From: Heliopora coerulea
Lineage: Eukaryota > Cnidaria > Anthozoa > Scleralcyonacea > Helioporidae
Length of the DNA: 64,000 nt
Direction of reading: 5' to 3'
Assembly (NCBI GenBank): GCA_030142905.1
Contig: JASJOG010000133.1
Coordinates: 62,001-126,000 of the forward strand
In this document: one piece after another, positions 20,939-31,194 of the stretch
How positions within the stretch are numbered: the stretch's first letter is position 1
Layout: each line of letters starts with the position of its first letter
Program-made: the position numbers and the translations under genes
Notes under the pieces: model-generated
The model's database searches: none
What the model was told of the DNA's origin: nothing
The model's input: the letters and a program-made list of their open reading frames with translations, nothing else

Positions 20939-21025
20939 GTTTATTATTATTATTGTTATTATTATTTAATGTTATTTAAACATGGTAGCCTTTCAGATAG
21001 TCTGCTTTTCAAAGGGCCATGTAAC
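20939..21025 (-). mobile_element. Very short LINE 3'-end copy (tail plus about 60 bp of 3' UTR)
   Basis: The TTATTATT tail and the following TTTAATGTTATTTAAACATG, then GTAGCCTTTCAGATAGTC, match the 3' end of the LINE at 22480-22565 with few differences. It is an extremely 5'-truncated copy lying between two element B genes. Flanking sequences (ACACCTTGAT-AAAAATCC at about 20910 and its reverse complement at about 21033-21053) form an inverted pair, not a direct duplication. Confidence 0.8.
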
Positions 21026-21051
21026 CCGTTTGGATTTTTCGATTCAAGGTG

Positions 21052-22478
21052 TTATATTGCGCAGTGACTCCCTAGGATGCTTTGGTGTTTAACGGCAATA
21101 CTTTTAAATTGCTGTCTTCCGTCGCGGGAATTTCGTATGCTATGTATGCGTATTCGTCTTCGTAGTCGTCGTAATCGTAATTGGTCGTTGTTTAGATGCA
21201 AAACCCTTCTTAAATGAAAGTATGCTTGCTGCGAGTTCGTTATGGCCGGTCCCCTTTGTTGCCCGTGAACGGTCAAGTGGAAATTTGTCAATCCCTCCCA
21301 ACTGCAACGAGTCGGTGGAACGAAAGGGTCTCCGTTGAAGTAATCTTGTCGGGTGGCAAAGTATACGTATGAGTAAGGTATTTGCCCGTTGAAGACGTCG
21401 GTTATGTCTAGTTTGGACGAATTTCTGTCGTGCCGTACCGTTTTGACTCGTATTTCGTTGACGAGTACCTGTATGACTTCACCGTCTTGTTCTAAAAGTT
21501 TGTTGAGAGTTTCCTGTAAGTCCATTTTTGGCGTTACGTATTTGAGGTGCATGTGAAAATCTTCGAGTTTTATTTTGCACGTTGTCTAGTTTCCCTAAAA
21601 GTGCCTGTTTGTAAGAATCTGATGCTTGTGCTATGCTAGCTCCCGTGTTTGCGGTCGTGTGATGAAACGCAGATGCTGTGGTGTTGTAGTTAAATTCGCT
21701 ACCGGTTAGTACTATTCTGTTGCTACTTTTGTTCCATCTGAACGATATGCTCTGGCTAGAGGTTACATACTGATCACTGTCGTAAAACATGGGCACGATC
21801 ATTTTGTCCGCGACGAATCTGGGGTCGGCATTCACCACGCTAGTTCGTCGTTTGTCAACACCTTTGTTCTCGGTGATGGTTTTTCGGGTGTTGTCGGCAT
21901 GATCATTTGCGGTCACGCTGTGTAAATAGCTCATTTTCCCAGGCACGTCCAACCAACCCATCGTCATTCCGCCTAGGTTGGTATGCATGGCTTTTTTTTC
22001 AAACAAGATATTAATCATGTTCGAAACTTCAAGGTTGTCGGTATGAGATACAGTGATGGCAACTCTGTTTATCGATAATTGGACGGATTTTGACCACGTA
22101 TTTAAGGGGCGAGGGATGAAATCTACTATGGTTCCCGCACTTAATTTTGCATCGTTTTGTGTACAGAGAGAAATTTTGGCAGACAAATAACTGTCTTGAA
22201 TTGTCCACAGCATGCCGGTCGTGGATTACCTTTCGAACGAGAACGAGTCGGGTGTCGATCCTTCGTCTGCTTTGACGTGTATCCAAGTCCCTTCCGCGAT
22301 GGAATCGTTGATGGGAATGTCGTCAAACATACTCAACGGTTCCGCAAATAATTCCGTATGCCGTTTACCGGTTCTTGATTGCTTTCGTTCAAAGTATTTT
22401 TGTCGGATGCTTTCGGTCGAGGAAAGTTCAAATCATTTTCTTGTGCGTTCATTAATTTTGATATTTCCATCGAACGAG

Positions 22479-22479
<1 letters not shown>
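21052..22479 (-). pseudogene. Major capsid protein candidate of element B, main part
   Basis: Frames 21479-22213 and 21052-21552, plus coding sequence up to 22445, form one gene. An in-frame TAA lies at 22226-22228 and a frameshift at about 21545. The C-terminal part (DVFNGQIPYSYVYFATRQDYFNGD, quoted only to indicate style, then LTNFHLTVHGQ) resembles the second jelly-roll of Polinton/adintovirus hexon-like capsids. The gene lies between protease and minor capsid genes. Its first codons are beyond a LINE at 25182-25217. Each capsomer would be a trimer of this protein. Confidence is moderate because the fold is inferred from pattern only. Confidence 0.6.
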
Positions 22480-22509
<30 letters not shown>

Positions 22510-25147
22510 TAATGTTATTTAAACACGGTAGCCTTTAAGATAGTCTGCTTTTCAAAGGGCCGTGTAAATTTCTACTTACAAACATTAAGCTAATATATTA
22601 CATATCTATATTTCAAACTATATATAACTATTTACAAAATAAAATAAGTGAACTATTCACTGGTTGGCTAACAGATTTTTGAATATTTTCAAGGTCTTTG
22701 TATTAATATTGTTTACTATATGTTCATCTAACCTGTTCCAACACACAGCTCCTCTGTAGGAAAAACGTCTCTTTAGGAAATCAGTTTTTGGCTTATTTAG
22801 TATAAGTTTGGTGATATTACTCCGTAAGTTATAATAGCGGTTATCACATGTGTTGAACAATTGTGACAAATAGTTTGGTGCTAAACCCTTAAGTCTTTTG
22901 TACATCATTATCGATTCACGTTGATTCAAAGTGTTGATGACGGGAGACCATTTTAAGTTATTAAAGATTTCGACTGACCGAATTTCATATGTAGATCCAG
23001 TAATAATCGTAGCTGCGCGCTTCTGCAGTTTGAATAGTTTATCTATATTAGAATTGTTACCATCATGCCATACAGTAGAACAATAATTGAAATGGGGCAA
23101 CACCAGTGCATTATACATGGTGATTAAAGTATCTTGAGGTACAAACTGTTTAGCTTTTTTTAACAAGCTAAGATTTCTAGATATAGTTTTGCATTGCCCG
23201 TCATTGTGTTTGTCCCATTTCAGCTGTTCATCGATGATTACACCTAACACGTTTTTATTTGATACTCGTTTAATAGTCTCCTCCCCAATCGTTAAGACAA
23301 GATCATTATCTGAGAATGCTTGTAATCTTTGTCGTGATCCGATAATCGTGTACTCAGTCTTTTCATTATTCAAAGTTGATTTGTTTGACAACAACCATTT
23401 ATGGACATTTTCAAGATCTGAGTTAAGTTTTTCTTCGATTTGTAAAGAGTTGCTTCCCTCGCTCGATAAGTTAGTATCATCGGCGAATAAGGCTGCATTT
23501 GTTTTTTTAAGACAGTTTGGCAAGTCATTGATATATAGTAAAAACAGTAGCGGTCCAAGGTTAAACCCTTGCGGTACACTGCAGCTTACAGTCTTCGTTC
23601 CCGTCATCGCTTGATTCACTTTACAAATCTACTTACGGTTGTGAATGTATGACTGAAACCACCGGAGGGCTGTTCCGTGCACACCGTACATTATGAGTTT
23701 GGATATAAGTATGTTATGGTCAACGGTGTCGAACGCCTTTTTTAAATCTAAAAATAGAACACCATTGACGAGACCATTATCCATATTGACTAGCCACTGG
23801 TTTGTGGAATGAAGAAGTGCGGTCTCTGTCGAGTGTTTTTTTCCGAAAGCCTGATTGCTGAGATATAATGATTTTGTTAGTTTCTAGGAAAGAAGATAAT
23901 TGATTACAAACGGTTTTTTCAATAAGATTTGCAACTACGGAAATAACAGATATGGGTCGATAATTTCCGCAATCAGATCTAGATCCAGCTTTGTGAATAG
24001 GTGAGACACAAGCTACTTTCAAATCTTCAGGGAAAATCCCTGTTTCTAACGATAAATTGAAAATACAAACCAAAGACTCAATTATTGAGTCACTTGCTTC
24101 CTTTAGTAATTTTGCTGAAATCTTGTCAGGGCCAGCTGACTTGCTAATTTTCATTTGGTTCAATGTACATTTCAAATCCTCTTGGGTTATTGTTGTAAAG
24201 TGAAACAAGTTTTGTGTCGGGGTGATATAGATCAAGGGATCGAAACCATTACTTGGTATGTTGTTCGCTAGATTAGGACCAATATTGGAGAAGTATTGAT
24301 TAAAAGTTTCAGCGATGTTTTTGTCGCCGGTTATATAGTTTCCGTCTACTTGTAGATTAATGGTAGTGGTTTTAGATTGTCGATTTGATATTTCATTAAT
24401 AATTTTCCAGCTTTATTAGACTTGGTTGTTTTTGTCAATTAGACTTGGTTGTTTTTTATTAGACTTGGTTGTTTTTGTCAAACGATTTACATAATATCTG
24501 CATTTTTTATAAGCTTCGTTGTAGACAGAAGATCCTAGTTTAACTGCCTTTTGTTTTAGGTAATCTCTATGATAACTTAGCTTCTTAATATCTTGGGTAA
24601 GCCAAGGCTTATATTTGCTTCTGACTTTGTGGTGTCTAATTGGAGCATGTTTGTCGGAGACTTTCAAAAATTATCTTTTCCAAATTTCCCAAGCAAGATT
24701 ATGGTCTGAAATTGAGTTAATTGATATGAAGGCATGCCTAAGATCTTCCTGAAACCTAGACTTTTGAAATGTTTAAATTGTCTAGACTCGACAAATTTAA
24801 ACTTCTCATTAGGAATACTAACTTTCCTACATACGTAGACCAAATTGTGATCACTGATCCGATGATCAATAACCCCAGCGTCTATAATTTTGTTGTTGTT
24901 AATTTGTGAGAAAATTACATCTATAAGTGTTGCAGAAGTTAATGTTACCCTAGTAGGACTTTTGTTGTGTTGCTGGAGCTGGTAAACATCCATGAGATCC
25001 TGTATTTTATTAAGTGATATGTTATTTTCTGGTTGTAAGAAGTTGCAACTTAAGTCTCCGGTTATTATAAGCTCTTTTCTCTCGTTGTCGGCTTGTTGTA
25101 AAAACAATTCAAAATAGTGAAATAGGTGAATTTTAGTATCTGGTGGA
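22480..25147 (-). mobile_element. CR1-like LINE inserted in the capsid gene, with a 34-bp target duplication
   Basis: The element is on the - strand: its (TTA)n tail (as seen on +) starts at 22480 and its 5'-truncated end is 25147. The 34 bp at 22446-22479 repeat exactly at 25148-25181, a long target-site duplication from target-primed reverse transcription. The internal part has an endonuclease C-terminus and a reverse transcriptase. Confidence 0.95.
22657..25107 (-). pseudogene. LINE endonuclease/reverse transcriptase, several frame breaks
   Basis: From the 5' side: 24664-25107 has APE-type endonuclease end motifs (ELIITGDLSCNFL, HRISDHNLVYV). 24416-24667 is the linker. 23777-24235 has LKVACVSPIHKAG and NYRPISVISV. 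22657-23619 has SVPQGFNLGPLLF, the catalytic LFADDTNLS, and the C-terminal PHFNYCSTVWHDG, then KLQKRAATIITG region. Shifts between these and a stretch of duplicated LDLVVFVN-type sequence near 24420-24480 make it inactive. Confidence 0.9.
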
Positions 25148-25217
25148 CGTTCATTAATTTTGATATTTCCATCGAACGAGCTTTGTTACCCATATATTGT
25201 TGCGCCAAAGTATCCAT
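25148..25217 (-). pseudogene. 5' end of the capsid gene, cut off by the LINE
   Basis: An ATG at 25215-25217 opens a frame that runs through the target duplication. The same frame continues on the other side of the LINE at 22445 and below. The insertion therefore hit the gene within its first 25 codons. Confidence 0.65.
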
Positions 25218-25299
25218 TTTTCTCTATTTTTCTATTTCTCTCTCTATTTCTTTGAAGTGGAACGATCAACCAAATCGTTTTCTTAGTTTTGCTTGAATG

Positions 25300-25683
25300 T
25301 CAGGGTCGATATTTGTGTAAGGATTTTTTCTTTTGGATTTCTGTTGTTGTCGTTGTCGTTCGATTGCTGCTGCTGTTGGTTTCGCGTTTGAATTTCTTTT
25401 TTCCTTGTCTATCTTGCTGGAGATGAGGAAAAGAAGAGGAAGAATAATATTGCTGTTGTCGTCTTTGCATTACGTCACTCACTGCGTCTAATCTGTTGTC
25501 GGGAACACCTTCGTATTTATACATGTCTTTGTAAGACTTTCGACGTAGGCAAACCATCCGTGGTGTATTTGCTTGACCGGAAGTATTTTGCTTTTGCTGT
25601 CTACCTACGACGAAGTATTTGTTATTTCCCAGTCCTCCTCCAACGTATTTGTCCATTTTGAATCGTTTGTAGAGACCTTTCAA
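25300..25683 (-). CDS. Hypothetical basic, Gln/Ser/Thr-rich protein of element B
   Basis: This 127-residue frame has a Gly-rich patch (KYVGGGLGNNKYFVVGRQQ), basic clusters and a low-complexity Thr/Ser region near the C-terminus. The composition suits a DNA-condensing or internal virion protein. It lies just upstream of the capsid gene on the same strand. No family recognised; role is inference. Confidence 0.45.
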   Translation of the reverse strand: MKGLYKRFKMDKYVGGGLGNNKYFVVGRQQKQNTSGQANTPRMVCLRRKSYKDMYKYEGVPDNRLDAVSDVMQRRQQQYYSSSSFPHLQQDRQGKKKFKRETNSSSNRTTTTTTEIQKKKSLHKYRP

Positions 25684-25704
25684 TACGTTTTCGTAAATTT
25701 TTTC

Positions 25705-26127
25705 TCAATGTAAACTGAATGTCAATTCCACGTTTTCTTTCCCGACCAAATCACCGCCGTTTGTGTATTCCAACTCGAATTCTACTGTTTTGGCGATTTT
25801 TGAGTGAATGTTTATAAGAAATGATGGCAGTTGGAATCCGTCACGTTTTACTACGTCATTTTGATCGACTACCATCATCAGATGTCGTTGAAATAGAAAC
25901 GCTTGCAAACAGTTTGGATCGTTGGTAAAATTACCGCTTACGCTCACCGTCAGTTTCTTCACGTTGCTTTCCAAATTGTTCGCCAGGCTTTTTGAAAAAT
26001 CCAACTTGCGTCTGCAAAATAATCTGAAAGAACCTTGAATGCACATAAATGTATATTCTTTCAATCGCATCGTTTTTTCCAGCTCTCGTAAGGTCATCGT
26101 AGAAGAACTCAAAATGTCTTCTGACAA
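25705..26127 (-). CDS. Hypothetical beta-rich protein of element B
   Basis: An intact 140-residue frame starting MSEDILSSST. The second half alternates hydrophobic and polar residues (VKKLTVSVSGNFTND, then FELEYTNGGD), suggesting beta strands, perhaps a small jelly-roll or cement protein. It sits in the same-strand structural cluster, about 20 bp from the previous gene. I do not recognise a family. Confidence 0.45.
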   Translation of the reverse strand: MSEDILSSSTMTLRELEKTMRLKEYTFMCIQGSFRLFCRRKLDFSKSLANNLESNVKKLTVSVSGNFTNDPNCLQAFLFQRHLMMVVDQNDVVKRDGFQLPSFLINIHSKIAKTVEFELEYTNGGDLVGKENVELTFSLH

Positions 26128-26185
26128 TGCAAATTTCTAACATGCCATCCTATTTTTCTCGCACGTCAATTTAAGAGATAACATT

Positions 26186-26476
26186 TTAATTTAAAACTAT
26201 ATTCGCAACCGTAGGAAGGAGCCATTTCAACAACGTTTTTCCAGCGGCTATACCGATTTTGGCAAGTGATCCACCGTGTTGATTTTTTATATATTTCGAT
26301 CTTCGTTTGCCACCACCACCACCACCACCACCATCACCAAAACCAAATTGATAACCTCTCAGCAAATTTCCTACGCGTGTCTTTCGTATCAGAAATACCG
26401 TACCACCTTTTTGATATATTATAAATCGACTTGTTTTCATTTTGTTTCTTCTCCTTGTTCGTCTCGCTAGCGACAT
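26186..26476 (-). CDS. Small basic core-like protein with QHGG site (pX-like), copy 1
   Basis: The 96-residue frame has a basic N-terminus (MSLARRTRRRNKMKTSR), a poly-Gly run encoded by CCA repeats, a basic patch, then NQHGGSLAK and a hydrophobic C-terminus (GKTLLKWLLPTVANIV). Adenain-type proteases cut after GG-type sites, so QHGG and YQKGG may be processing sites. Together with the next gene it resembles the small DNA-binding core proteins (pX/mu-like) of adenoviruses and adintoviruses. The assignment rests on composition and context. Confidence 0.5.
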   Translation of the reverse strand: MSLARRTRRRNKMKTSRFIIYQKGGTVFLIRKTRVGNLLRGYQFGFGDGGGGGGGGKRRSKYIKNQHGGSLAKIGIAAGKTLLKWLLPTVANIVLN

Positions 26477-26478
26477 TT

Positions 26479-26775
26479 TTAATTATTGTAGATATTTACT
26501 ATTTGCGATTTTGTTGGCAACTCACGGAATAATCCGTCGACCAGCAGCTTTTGCAAGAGTTTTTGCAACGCTTTAGTTTGTGTGCTGAAAAGACAACCGC
26601 CGTGTTGCGTTCTTATTATTCTTCTTCTTCTAATATATCTCCTTTTTCTTCCGCCACCCACCAAAACTCTCAAGAGTGGACCGAGGAAATCACCTCGTTG
26701 ATATTTTAGGTAGCGTCCTTTTTTTGTCGACGTACGCATTTGTTCCGGAAAAAAAATAAGAAAGAAAATTTTCAC
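26479..26775 (-). CDS. Small basic core-like protein with QHGG site (pX-like), copy 2
   Basis: The 98-residue frame shares the layout of its neighbour: a YQRGD motif near residue 24, a Gly-rich turn, a very basic stretch (GGGRKRRYIRRRRIIRTQHGG) and an amphipathic C-terminus (KALQKLLQKLLVDG). The first dozen residues may precede the true start. The repeated plan of YQ(K/R)G, basic run, QHGG and helix suggests an old tandem duplication. Confidence 0.5.
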   Translation of the reverse strand: MKIFFLIFFPEQMRTSTKKGRYLKYQRGDFLGPLLRVLVGGGRKRRYIRRRRIIRTQHGGCLFSTQTKALQKLLQKLLVDGLFRELPTKSQIVNIYNN

Positions 26776-26882
26776 TTGAATTTGGACCTCTTGTAGACGA
26801 CGTTTAACACGATTTTGCCACTGTCGAATACGATTTTCTCTCTATTTATATCCAAAATTCGGAAATGCATGCTGTCGATTAT

Positions 26883-27706
26883 TCAGGAAATGAACTTTCT
26901 TTCGTGATTGATTGGCGAGTAGGTTTCCACTATGTGATCGTCTCGCGGATCGTACCATTTCATCAGAGCTATCAGCATCGTTCGTCTACGTTCGAACCCC
27001 ACGATCACGTTATCTATTTTATCGCAATCGACGAACATGAAATTCAGACCAGCACTTTTGTCCACGACGTATTGACTGGTTACGATGCCATATTCGACGG
27101 CTTTTTTGGACGCAGAATACCTTTGCTTTATCAGAACTTCTTTCTCGAAACTGAGCGCGAAAGCAAGGTTGTCGCTAAGATGCAACCTTATATCGATGTC
27201 CCACATGGGATAATCGGCGTAGATACTCTGACCGGATTTTCTCCATTGGTTGATCATACCACCGTCTATTGCCAGACTCTTGGTCGGCAAAAACCAATAT
27301 TCGGAAAACATGTTATAAGTTAACGACACGGTTTTGTTTTTTTCCAGAGAAAATCGCATGCCGAATTGTTCAACGTGCTTATTCAAAAGGTTGCACAACA
27401 TTTCGGCGTCGTAAAACCCTCGAAGTACGTGAACAGTTTCGAATTCAAAATGCACGCCACTGGTGACCCCGAATCCGTTTTGGTCTTTCATAAAATTCTT
27501 TACTATTATTTCGAAATTAAAATAAAAATTATTTTCATTAACTTTATTCACGTTGGATAACGTTGGGGGGGTAAAATATTTCGTTAACCGAAATGTACGT
27601 ATCGCCATATCTCGCGTCGATGGGAGGTTTGATTTCCACGACGAAATTGTTTGTGGTGTTCGTCCTGTAACTTAAATTCTGATTGCTAGTCAGTTGAAGA
27701 TTCATG
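26883..27706 (-). pseudogene. Minor capsid (penton-like) protein of element B, frameshifted in a C-run
   Basis: The ATG at 27704-27706 opens MNLQLTSNQNLSYRTNTTNN, and the frame runs through an EIFYPP motif before shifting in a homopolymer at about 27565-27571. The remainder (to 26883) continues in the next frame. The N-terminal pattern (LTSN, an aromatic, Asn/Thr, then a strand and an EI-x-YP motif) is typical of the single-jelly-roll penton proteins of Polintons, which form the capsid vertices. The gene lies between the core-like genes and the integrase. Confidence 0.7.
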
Positions 27707-27707
27707 A

Positions 27708-27710
27708 CTC

Positions 27711-27790
<80 letters not shown>
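27708..27790. repeat. (CGA)n trinucleotide microsatellite
   Basis: About 27 CGA/GAC units sit in the short gap between the penton and integrase genes. The poly-Arg and poly-Val frames across it are artefacts. Confidence 0.98.
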
Positions 27791-28619
27791 TATACTTCTT
27801 TCATTTCTTCCAAATAAAATGTTCCCTCCAACGATTCGCCTTGCAATTCTTTCAAAACGTAAGTGACCGGATCGGTCAGATAAATCTTGTCGACGACGAA
27901 CGTTTCTTTCGACCACTGTCGAGTACTTCTCTTTGCAAACGAATCTTTCATGAGACTGACTCGAACGCGTTGTCCGCGTTGCAAAATAGTTCGGGTGAAA
28001 AAGCGAAAATCAAAAAAACTTCTGTATAGAAATGATTTCTGTACGACGACGCCCTTCCGATACACGTCGATCGGCGTCCTACCTCCGCCTTACCCACGAT
28101 GGGGACTTTCGGTGTAACGCTCGACTATCGCGTCCAAGAACGTCACATAAGTGCCGACATCGGAGTCGTTCAACACGTTGACGACTCTCGATATCATCAA
28201 TTTGAGTTGACCGATGAACGCTTCGACCATCGAGGCTTTCATATCTCGATTCTGAGTGGAAAAGACCTTCCATCGTTTTCCTTCGAAGTCGTTGAACCGT
28301 CTGATGTGTTGAAATTCCGTTCCTAAATCGGCCTGAACGAATTTGGGCACGACGTCGTTTCTCTCGCCGTGCTTTTCGTCGTGCAATATGGCGATGAACT
28401 TGGCATAAGTATTGTTTGCCGATTTTGTTTTCATGGGCTTGACCCACGCGAATCTACTGTACAAATCGACGACGACCAGCAAATATCTGTACATGTGACT
28501 ATAGCCTCTCAACTTGTTCATGTCGGCCAAGTCCATCTGCCACTGATAATTCACGTCGACCACTTCGGTTTTCAACCGTCTGTACCTACGTCTGACTCTC
28601 GACAAATATCTGTAACGTA
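27790..28619 (-). pseudogene. Integrase of element B, main part (DDE core and C-terminal domain)
   Basis: Frame 28090-28619 has the rve core: QMDLADM (first Asp), VVVDLYSRFAWVKP, QADLGTEF (second Asp) and MVEAFIGQLK (Glu), with about 35 residues between the last two. After a frame change near 28090 the rest (27790-28065) has VRVSLMKDSFAKRS and the GTFYLEEM end typical of Polinton integrases. No chromodomain is visible, unlike element A. The gene's first 30 codons lie at 32294-32381, beyond a 3.67-kb insertion. Confidence 0.85.
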
Positions 28620-28900
28620 TTATTATTATCATTATTATTATTATTATTATTATTATTTACAATATTTTAACGCGGTACAATTTCACTGTTATAAAAAGGG
28701 AAGGAAAAGAAAAGAGTGATCTTCCAACTGGCCGTGCTTATTTACAAAAAACAAACTATTCTTAACTACTATTTACAATAAAACTAAAATCAATAAATAA
28801 ACAAATCACTATAAAAACAAATATAAATTATATAGAAATACAATAGTATATGAATATCGTGCATCGGTGCATGCAGATAAATGTGTGCATATATATTTTA

Positions 28901-29311
28901 TTACCTCATGTTACGTCTTAGCGAAGATTTGAATATGGTAACACTCTGATTTTTTAAGGCTATTGTGTAATGTATTCCAATTTTCTGCCCCTCTATGCTA
29001 AATGAGCATTTCATATAAATTGTTCTTGGCTTTGGTAAAGCAAAATTGACATCTGACTGTCTAGTATTATGATTATGTATATCACAGATATTTATAAACA
29101 TATCTCCCAAATAGTCGGGGACTAATTTCTTATTTATTTTGTACATAAGAATTGAAAGTTGCTGATTTCTTCTTTGCTCAAGATTTGGAATATTTAGTCT
29201 ACTTAGAATGTCAGTTGATCTTATTGAATAACTCTCTCTAATAATAATACGAAATGCTCTATTTTGGAGTTTCTGTAGTTTATTTGATAATGTACGACCG
29301 AGGCAAGACAA
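28901..29311 (-). pseudogene. LINE reverse transcriptase C-terminal part
   Basis: Continues the LINE gene after the PLE insertion: KLQKLQNRAFRIIIRESYSI, then LMYKINKKLVPDYLGDMF and HNTRQSDVNFALPKPRT, the normal tail of CR1-like proteins. Confidence 0.85.
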
Positions 29312-29597
29312 GTTAAAACATTTTGAAAATAAGTTGGATTCTAACGTTTAGTTGCAACGTGCAACATCTTCAGAGTGTAATATTACAAGGTTATCATTGT
29401 CTATGTATAAGTCTATTTACATGCGAGAATGAATAATTAATTAGCGCCCAACCAATCACAAAAGGTGACAAGTAAGAAGCTGAGAGAAAAATTAATGACG
29501 GGGCGAGAGACTAAAACAAAGATAGAGGTGTGGAAGAGATATTTTCGTTGAGCGGAGGTTTGAGTTTAGAAATAAGTAGGCTTTCCCGAAGAAGTAG

Positions 29598-29942
29598 TTA
29601 AAAATTTGAATTGGAACGGCAGGAAGAGACAATGGTAAAGTCGTCGGGGGAGATGTTATGTCCGGTTTGACGAGTATGAGTGAGGACGCTCGACAATGAA
29701 TGAGTAGCCCGTTTCTTTCCCGTCAAAGACGAAACCCCCCATGTGCTCCGAGATACGTGTATGTAAATGGCGGCGTGTTTGCCCAAATACGATACACCGC
29801 AGCATCGACACGTGTAATTATAAACAACACGCGATCTCATTAACATGGGAATCCGGTCTTTGAAGGGAAAGAAACTAGACAAGCGCCGGCCAGATTGGAA
29901 AATAAATCGTAAAGACAAATCTGGGAAGGCAGAAGAACACAA
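29598..29942 (-). pseudogene. PLE GIY-YIG endonuclease domain, left arm
   Basis: Mirror copy of the frame at 30439 with the same first 50 residues. A single-base loss after SYLG scrambles the catalytic helix in this copy. Confidence 0.8.
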
Positions 29943-30438
29943 TTTTATGATTTGTGATCGGATCTGTAGAGAGTGAGACCCTGTGAAGGGAAGAGAGAAA
30001 TTGATAACAGTTTTATGAGAGACATTTGTATCGTGAGGGGTGGACTAAACAGCCTGTCAAGAAAGACACGAATACAGCGATCAAGAAAAACCTCGGGGTA
30101 ACCATTATTGAGAAGTATTTTTTTCAGTTTAAGTATTTCAGAATGAAAAAGGTGGTATGACGAACAAATTTTAAAATAACGATCGAGTAGAGTGTAGACA
30201 AGACACTCATACCATTCGTCATACCACCTTTTTCATTCTGAAATACTTAAACTGAAAAAAAATACTTCTCAATAATGGTTACCCCGAGGTTTTTCTTGAT
30301 CGCTGTATTCGTGTCTTTCTTGACAGGCTGTTTAGTCCACCCCCTCACGATACAAATGTCTCTCATAAAACTGTTATCAATTTCTCTCTTCCCTTCACAG
30401 GGTCTCACTCTCTACAGATCCGATCACAAATCATAAAA

Positions 30439-30784
30439 TTGTGTTCTTCTGCCTTCCCAGATTTGTCTTTACGATTTATTTTCCAATCTGGCCGGCGCTT
30501 GTCTAGTTTCTTTCCCTTCAAAGACCGGATTCCCATGTTAATGAGATCGCGTGTTGTTTATAATTACACGTGTCGATGCTGCGGTGCATCGTATTTGGGG
30601 CAAACACGCCGCCATTTACATACACGTATCTCGGAGCACATGGGGGGTTTCGTCTTTGACGGGAAAGAAACGGGCTACTCATTCATTGTCGAGCGTCCTC
30701 ACTCATACTCGTCAAACCGGACATAACATCTCCCCCGACGACTTTACCATTGTCTCTTCCTGCCGTTCCAATTCAAATTTTTAA
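30439..30784 (+). pseudogene. PLE GIY-YIG endonuclease domain, right arm (better-preserved copy)
   Basis: The frame reads SRVVYNYTCRCCGASYLGQT, then RRHLHTRISEH: the GIY-YIG layout with the following Arg- and Glu-containing helix. It later shifts (frame 30551-30784). The opposite-strand copy at 29598-29942 has one G fewer in the YLG(Q) codons and loses the frame at that point. The domain nicks target DNA for PLE integration. Confidence 0.8.
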
Positions 30785-31194
30785 CTACTTCTTCGGGAAA
30801 GCCTACTTATTTCTAAACTCAAACCTCCGCTCAACGAAAATATCTCTTCCACACCTCTATCTTTGTTTTAGTCTCTCGCCCCGTCATTAATTTTTCTCTC
30901 AGCTTCTTACTTGTCACCTTTTGTGATTGGTTGGGCGCTAATTAATTATTCATTCTCGCATGTAAATAGACTTATATATAGACACTGATAACCTTGTAAT
31001 ATTACACTCTGAAGATGTTGCACGTTGCAACTAAACGTTAGAATCCAACTTATTTTCAAAATGTTTTAACTTGTCTTGCCTTGTTGCGATCATGGTTTTC
31101 CACCTTAAATTTTTGAGCTGGGCTCTCATTTTTATCCTAAGACTACGTTTTCCGCCCGGAAAGTCTATAGCCAATGTACAACCGAGACAACCCC

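Larger units (their letters stand above)
29305..31172. mobile_element. Inverted pair of Penelope-like element 3' ends
   Basis: Arms 29300-30165 and 30214-31080 are near-perfect reverse complements around a 48-bp loop. Each arm encodes a GIY-YIG region and ends with GAAGATGTTGCACGTTGCAA-type terminal sequence. The LINE sequence AATGTAC-(G/A)ACCGAG-(G/A)CAA occurs on both sides (29287-29304, 31173-31190), an 18-bp target duplication with two mismatches. The 90 bp at 31081-31172 occurs in one side only. The PLE reverse transcriptase is absent. Confidence 0.85.

Noticed and set aside
20894..21053. Target-site duplication of the short LINE copy
   Set aside because: The matching flanks are inverted, not direct, so they cannot be a target duplication.
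27694..28029. Arginine-rich protein (frame across the CGA repeat)
   Set aside because: It is a translation of a trinucleotide microsatellite in the gap between penton and integrase genes.
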